A stretch of DNA of 8,496 nt from Chloroflexota bacterium (GTDB lineage: Bacteria; Chloroflexota; Limnocylindria; P2-11E): positions 1 to 8,496 of the forward strand of contig VBGS01000101.1 of assembly GCA_005889445.1 (NCBI GenBank). The letters run 5' to 3'. Every line of letters starts with the position of its first letter. The stretch's first letter is position 1. Position numbers and translations under genes: made by a program. The notes under the pieces are model-generated. The model was not told the origin of the DNA, did no database searches, and saw nothing but the letters and a program-made list of their open reading frames with translations. This document shows positions 5,431 through 8,496 of this stretch, in pieces.

Positions 5431-6033
5431 CTACCGTGCTTTGGCGATCCCCTCGCGCATTTCCTGCTCGGTGAGCTGCCCGATCCGCAGGTGGCGCACC
5501 ACGCCCGACCGGTCGACGAAGAAGGTCGTGGGCAGCGAGATCGCGCCGTAGCGGAGGGCGGTCTTCGTGTCGGTGTCGAGCAGCGGCTCGAGCCTGTCCA
5601 GGCCGAGCGAGTCCACGAAGGAGCGGACCTTGGCCCCGTCCTCGGCGAGGTCGACCTCCAGGACGACGACGTCGGCCTCGCTTGCCGCGGTCCGCTGGAG
5701 CGCGGGCATCTCCTCGCGGCAAGGCTTGCACCACGTCGCCCAGAAGTTGATGACCACGGTCTTGCCTCGCAGATCCGAGAGGCTCAGCGTCTTTCCGTTC
5801 GGCGCGTTCCACTCGAAGTCGGGCGCGATCGCGCCGATCCGTCCACCCATCCCATCGCCCTCGATCTGCCTGCGGATCACGCCCACGTTCGTCGGACCGG
5901 TGAACTCTCTGTTGAACGGCAGGTAGGGCCAGACCAGGGCCGTGCCGGAGGCCACGGCGATCGCTCCGATGATGATCGCAGCGAGCCAGCGCGGCAGCGT
6001 GGTCGGGCGATCGACGGTGCTCGCCGAGCTCAC
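5431..6033 (-). CDS. TlpA/ResA-type membrane-anchored thiol-disulfide oxidoreductase
   Basis: The 200-aa protein has an N-terminal membrane anchor (about residues 15-36) and an extracytoplasmic thioredoxin fold. The fold opens with IGAIAPDFEWNAPNGKTLSL (66-85, the redoxin/AhpC-TSA-type entry) and carries the active site WCKPC at 101-105 in the context NFWATWCKPCREEMP. The cis-proline is Pro168 (SLPTTFFVDRSG). Such proteins keep cysteines reduced outside the cytoplasm, notably apocytochrome c haem-binding cysteines, and receive electrons from CcdA-type carriers. GTG 6033 overlaps the ccdA stop (GTGA). The much longer open frame up to 6315 runs through ccdA and is arginine-rich, so it is rejected. 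Direct coupling to ccdA makes CcdA the probable electron donor. The substrate is not identified in this window, since no cytochrome gene is present. Confidence 0.95.
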   Translation of the reverse strand: MSSASTVDRPTTLPRWLAAIIIGAIAVASGTALVWPYLPFNREFTGPTNVGVIRRQIEGDGMGGRIGAIAPDFEWNAPNGKTLSLSDLRGKTVVINFWATWCKPCREEMPALQRTAASEADVVVLEVDLAEDGAKVRSFVDSLGLDRLEPLLDTDTKTALRYGAISLPTTFFVDRSGVVRHLRIGQLTEQEMREGIAKAR

Positions 6034-6719
6034 CCGAGCAGCGGCCAGAAGTTGAAGAGCTGCGGCAACCGCGCGAATTGGCCGGACACCAGCACGAGGC
6101 CCATCGCGATGACCAGCGTACCGCCCACGATGTTCACCACCCGGATGTGCGAGGCGAGCGCGCGCGCGACCCGTCGCGTGCCGCCGAGACCTCCGGCGAG
6201 GGCCAGGAACGGAAGCCCGAGGCCGAGGGCGTAGGCCACGAGCAGAACTGCGCCCGAGCCAAGGTCGACGTTGAGCAGCAGGTCGAGGATGAGCGCGAGA
6301 TACGGGCCGACGCACGGCGTGAAGCCGACGCCGAACGCGAGGCCGATCAGGAAGCTCCGCGGCAGCCCGGTCGTGCGGCCCTCGAGGCGAAGATCCAGCT
6401 CCCGCGCGAGCAACGGGATGCGAATGAGCCCGAGCATCTGCATGCCCAGCACCACGAGGAGCAGGCCCCCGATCCGCGTGAGCCAGTACACCATCTCGCC
6501 GGCGTATGCGCCGACCAGTGCGACGGCCACCCAGAGCAGCGTGAACACCGAGGAGAACCCGAGCACGAACGCGAGCGCGTGCGTGATCGTGCGCGCCCGC
6601 TGCGTCCCGGCGAGGGCCGCCTCGCCGGCCATGTCGACGAGGAACGCGGGAACGAGCGGCAGGACGCAGGGCGAGAGGAACGAAAGGATGCCCGCGCCGA
6701 ACGCTATCGCGACGTTCAT
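6030..6719 (-). CDS. ccdA: CcdA-type cytochrome c biogenesis / transmembrane thiol electron carrier
   Basis: The 229-aa polytopic membrane protein matches the CcdA/DsbD transmembrane family. It has about six hydrophobic helices and the two conserved redox cysteines in their family motifs: Cys18 in LSFLSPCVLPLVPA and Cys136 in GVGFTPCVGPYLA. These cysteines pass electrons from cytoplasmic thioredoxin to thioredoxin-like proteins outside the membrane. Length and motif spacing are normal for CcdA, and no DsbD-type periplasmic domains are attached. ATG 6719 lies 19 bases after the upstream PLP-enzyme stop, with only a weak ribosome binding site, which fits readthrough from the same transcript. 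The stop overlaps the tlpA start, so the two redox proteins are made together. Link to the sulfur amino acid genes upstream may be functional (thiol supply) or just operon packing. Confidence 0.95.
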   Translation of the reverse strand: MNVAIAFGAGILSFLSPCVLPLVPAFLVDMAGEAALAGTQRARTITHALAFVLGFSSVFTLLWVAVALVGAYAGEMVYWLTRIGGLLLVVLGMQMLGLIRIPLLARELDLRLEGRTTGLPRSFLIGLAFGVGFTPCVGPYLALILDLLLNVDLGSGAVLLVAYALGLGLPFLALAGGLGGTRRVARALASHIRVVNIVGGTLVIAMGLVLVSGQFARLPQLFNFWPLLG

Positions 6720-6738
6720 GGATCGGAGCGGGTCTGGG

Positions 6739-7887
6739 TCAGCCGATCGCCTGCGCGAGATCGGCGATCAGATCGTCCACCGTCTCGATCCCGATAGACA
6801 GCCGAACGAGGCCAGCCGGCGGCGCGAGCTTGGTGCCGCGCACCGAGCCATGGGTCATCGACAGCGGCACTTCGATCAGCGACTCGACGCCGCCGAGTGA
6901 CTCAGCCAGAGCGAAGATCTCGGTCCTCGCGGCCATGCGCTTCGCCGCGGCCTCTCCGCCGCGAAGCTCGAACGAAAGCATCCCGCCGAACGCGCGCATC
7001 TGCCGCTTCGCGAGCTCGTGTTGGGGATGCGACTGTAGCCCCGGGTAGTTCACCGACGTCACTTTCGGGTGCTCGGTGAGCCACTCGGCGATCGCGAGCG
7101 CGTTGGCGCTGTGCCGTTCCATCCGGACCGCGAGCGTCTTCGCGCCACGCAGGACGAGCCAGGCATCGAGCGGACCGGGGACACCCCCGGCGGCGTTCTG
7201 AATGAAAGACAGGCGGTCGCGGAGCGCCGCGTCCGTGCCCGCGAGCGCACCCCCAATGACGTCGGAGTGTCCGCCCAGGTACTTCGTGGTCGAGTGAAGT
7301 ACGAGGTCGACCCCGAGCCGCAGCGGCTGCTGCAGATACGGGCTTGCGAAGGTGTTGTCAGCGATCGCGAGCGCCTTGCCGCGGTGGGCGATCTCGGCGA
7401 GCGCCGACAGATCAAGCACTTTGAGCAACGGGTTCGAGGGTGTCTCGATCCAGACGAGCCTGGTGTTGCGACGCATCGCGCGCGTGACCGCAGCGGGTCG
7501 GCGCATGTCGACCGCGGTGAGCGTGATTCCGGCGCGGTCGAAGACGCGGGCAAAGAGCCGGTACGTTCCTCCATACACGTCGTCCCCCATGACGACGTGG
7601 TCGCCGCGCGTGAGCAGATGCGCGACCGCATCGCTGGCGGCCATCCCCGAAGCGAAGGCAAGACCCCAGCGCCCGCCCTCGAGGTCCGCGAGGCACGTTT
7701 CGAGCGCGGCACGCGTGGGGTTGCCGGTCCGCGCGTACTCGTAGCCCTTGTTCTTCCCGACCGCCTCCTGGGCGAAGGTCGACGTCTGGAAGATCGGAAC
7801 GACGACCGCGCCGGTCGCGGATTCGGGTTCCTGGCCTGAGTGGATGGCGAGCGTCTCGAAACCGAGCCTGCGCCGGGGGGACTTCAC
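6739..7887 (-). CDS. Cystathionine gamma-lyase / gamma-synthase (Cys/Met metabolism PLP enzyme)
   Basis: The 382-aa protein is full length for the Cys/Met metabolism PLP-dependent family. Visible motifs: YARTGNPT (51-58; Tyr and Arg bind the cofactor phosphate of the neighbouring subunit), FASGMAA (78-84), a stacking Tyr105 in DVYGGTY, Asp177 in AIADNTF, and the Schiff-base Lys202 in HSTTKYLGGHSD. LGGVESLIEVP followed by MTHGS near the C-terminus is shared by gamma-lyases and gamma-synthases. The gene directly follows a cystathionine beta-synthase by 24 bases, so cleaving cystathionine to cysteine (reverse transsulfuration) is the best guess. Motifs alone do not exclude gamma-synthase or O-acetylhomoserine sulfhydrylase activity. 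The start is GTG 7887, with no clear ribosome binding site. The protein acts in the cytoplasm, probably as a tetramer. Confidence 0.93.
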   Translation of the reverse strand: MKSPRRRLGFETLAIHSGQEPESATGAVVVPIFQTSTFAQEAVGKNKGYEYARTGNPTRAALETCLADLEGGRWGLAFASGMAASDAVAHLLTRGDHVVMGDDVYGGTYRLFARVFDRAGITLTAVDMRRPAAVTRAMRRNTRLVWIETPSNPLLKVLDLSALAEIAHRGKALAIADNTFASPYLQQPLRLGVDLVLHSTTKYLGGHSDVIGGALAGTDAALRDRLSFIQNAAGGVPGPLDAWLVLRGAKTLAVRMERHSANALAIAEWLTEHPKVTSVNYPGLQSHPQHELAKRQMRAFGGMLSFELRGGEAAAKRMAARTEIFALAESLGGVESLIEVPLSMTHGSVRGTKLAPPAGLVRLSIGIETVDDLIADLAQAIG

Positions 7888-7911
7888 GACGCGACGAGTA
7901 TGCGCAAGCGG

Positions 7912-8496
7912 CTATCGCGCGCCGCGACGCTGATGCGCGACGAACTCGAGCAGGTCGGCCTTCGTGATGATCGAGACCGGCCGGTCGTCACGCGCCGCAA
8001 GGAGCGCCGGCGCCCCACCCGAGAGCTCCTGATACAGCCGCTCGATGTCATCGGTGGCCTGCACGACCGGGAAGGGCGCCTCCATCACGCGCTCCACCCG
8101 CTCGTCCACGAGCGCTGGCTCGCGGAAGACGCGGTCGAGCATCGTTTTCTCCTGCACGCTGCCGACGATGTCGGTCACGGTGCCGGCGGCGCCATCGGAC
8201 GTCACCGGTATCTGCGAGATGCCGTAGCGCTGCATCGTGTCGATCGCGCTGCGAACGCTCTGATCTTTGGAGACGGTGATCAGCTCAGGCGTCCCGACAC
8301 GGTCCTTCACGACGTCGCCGACGGTCGCAGGCACGACGAACCCCAAAAATCCGTTCTGCCGCATCCACTCGTCGTTGTAGATCTTGGAGAGATAGCTCCG
8401 GCCTGAGTCCGCGAAGAGCACCACGACGAGTGCCCGGTCGTCGAGCTCTTTCGCGATCTCGAGCGCCGCGAACATCGCCGTCCCGGACGATCCACC
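7912..8496 (-). CDS. cbs: Cystathionine beta-synthase, C-terminal 194 residues (5' end outside window)
   Basis: The frame enters from the right edge. It begins with GGSSGTA, the glycine/serine loop that binds the PLP phosphate in beta-family synthases, then reads VVVLFADSGRSYLSKIYNDEWM (fragment residues 24-45), a hallmark of bacterial and eukaryotic cystathionine beta-synthases. Two CBS domains follow: one at about 66-125 (SVRSAIDTMQRYGISQIPV) and one at about 133-187 (VMEAPFPVVQATDDIERLY, then VSIITKADLLEFVA). The enzyme condenses serine with homocysteine to cystathionine. The CBS pair is a regulatory module that binds adenosyl ligands in family members. The catalytic lysine region and start are beyond the window. 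The next gene follows after 24 bases, completing a transsulfuration pair. An ATG at 8475 is internal, not a start. Confidence 0.96.
   Translation of the reverse strand, partial: GGSSGTAMFAALEIAKELDDRALVVVLFADSGRSYLSKIYNDEWMRQNGFLGFVVPATVGDVVKDRVGTPELITVSKDQSVRSAIDTMQRYGISQIPVTSDGAAGTVTDIVGSVQEKTMLDRVFREPALVDERVERVMEAPFPVVQATDDIERLYQELSGGAPALLAARDDRPVSIITKADLLEFVAHQRRGAR

Noticed and set aside
5171..5812. 213-codon minus-strand frame overlapping tlpA and the small gene
   Set aside because: Most of it is an out-of-frame reading of the tlpA active-site region and is Arg/Gly-rich; the 68-codon frame inside its end looks more protein-like.
5215..6234. 339-codon plus-strand frame opposite tlpA and ccdA
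   Set aside because: Antisense to two genes with clear motifs (WCKPC, SPCVLP); composition is typical of a mirror frame.
6034..6315. N-terminal extension of tlpA through ccdA
   Set aside because: The extension is an Arg/Pro-rich out-of-frame reading of ccdA. GTG 6033 gives a normal membrane anchor and a four-base overlap with ccdA.
6078..6797. 239-codon plus-strand frame opposite ccdA
   Set aside because: Extremely Glu/Arg/His-rich, as expected when a hydrophobic membrane gene is read on the other strand.
7069..7839. 256-codon plus-strand frame opposite the cystathionine lyase/synthase gene
   Set aside because: Charged low-complexity antisense reading of a gene with complete PLP-enzyme motifs.
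1..8496. tRNA, rRNA, CRISPR, insertion sequence or prophage signatures
   Set aside because: Coding density is nearly complete, and no cloverleaf, direct-repeat array, transposase or terminal inverted repeats were seen. The only notable repeats are the short ones listed.

Overview
The window is a dense, GC-rich stretch (roughly two thirds G+C by eye) in which every convincing gene lies on the minus strand, so transcription runs from the right edge (8496) to the left edge (1). Gene content fits a high-GC free-living bacterium of the actinobacterial or Chloroflexota/Dormibacterota kind. The TadE/TadG-like proteins resemble actinobacterial 'secretion-neighbourhood' versions and the cystathionine beta-synthase carries CBS domains, but the sequence alone does not settle the phylum.

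Right part (8496-5431) is a sulfur and thiol-redox block. It holds the C-terminal part of a cystathionine beta-synthase, then a cystathionine gamma-lyase/synthase, which together suggest reverse transsulfuration (homocysteine to cysteine). They are followed closely by a CcdA-type membrane electron carrier and a TlpA/ResA-type membrane-anchored thioredoxin. That pair carries reducing power across the membrane, for example to apocytochrome c or other extracytoplasmic thiols. ccdA and tlpA overlap by four bases.

Middle part (5430-4668) holds a 68-codon gene of unknown function and a protein made of two ACT domains. Between them a perfect 7-bp inverted repeat buries the ACT gene's Shine-Dalgarno sequence in a stem. 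The short gap after the ACT gene carries a second perfect 7-bp inverted repeat and probably the leader of the next operon.

Left part (4667-1) is a Tad/Flp type IVc pilus operon: a 56-aa Flp prepilin, a TadE-like pseudopilin, a TadG/Rv3654c-like membrane protein, a secreted protein of unknown function, CpaB/RcpC, a 185-aa protein of unknown function, a CpaE/TadZ-like ATPase with a degenerate P-loop, and the N-terminal half of the CpaF/TadA ATPase, which runs off the left edge. Seven consecutive junctions in this operon are stop/start overlaps of four bases (six of them) or a one-base gap (one), which implies one transcript and translational coupling. The inner-membrane TadB/TadC proteins and the prepilin peptidase are not in the window and would be expected beyond position 1.

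No RNA genes, insertion sequences, CRISPR arrays or integration sites were seen. The most interesting items are the two unrecognised proteins inside the pilus operon, the P-loop-degenerate CpaE, and the possible translational switch in front of the ACT gene.
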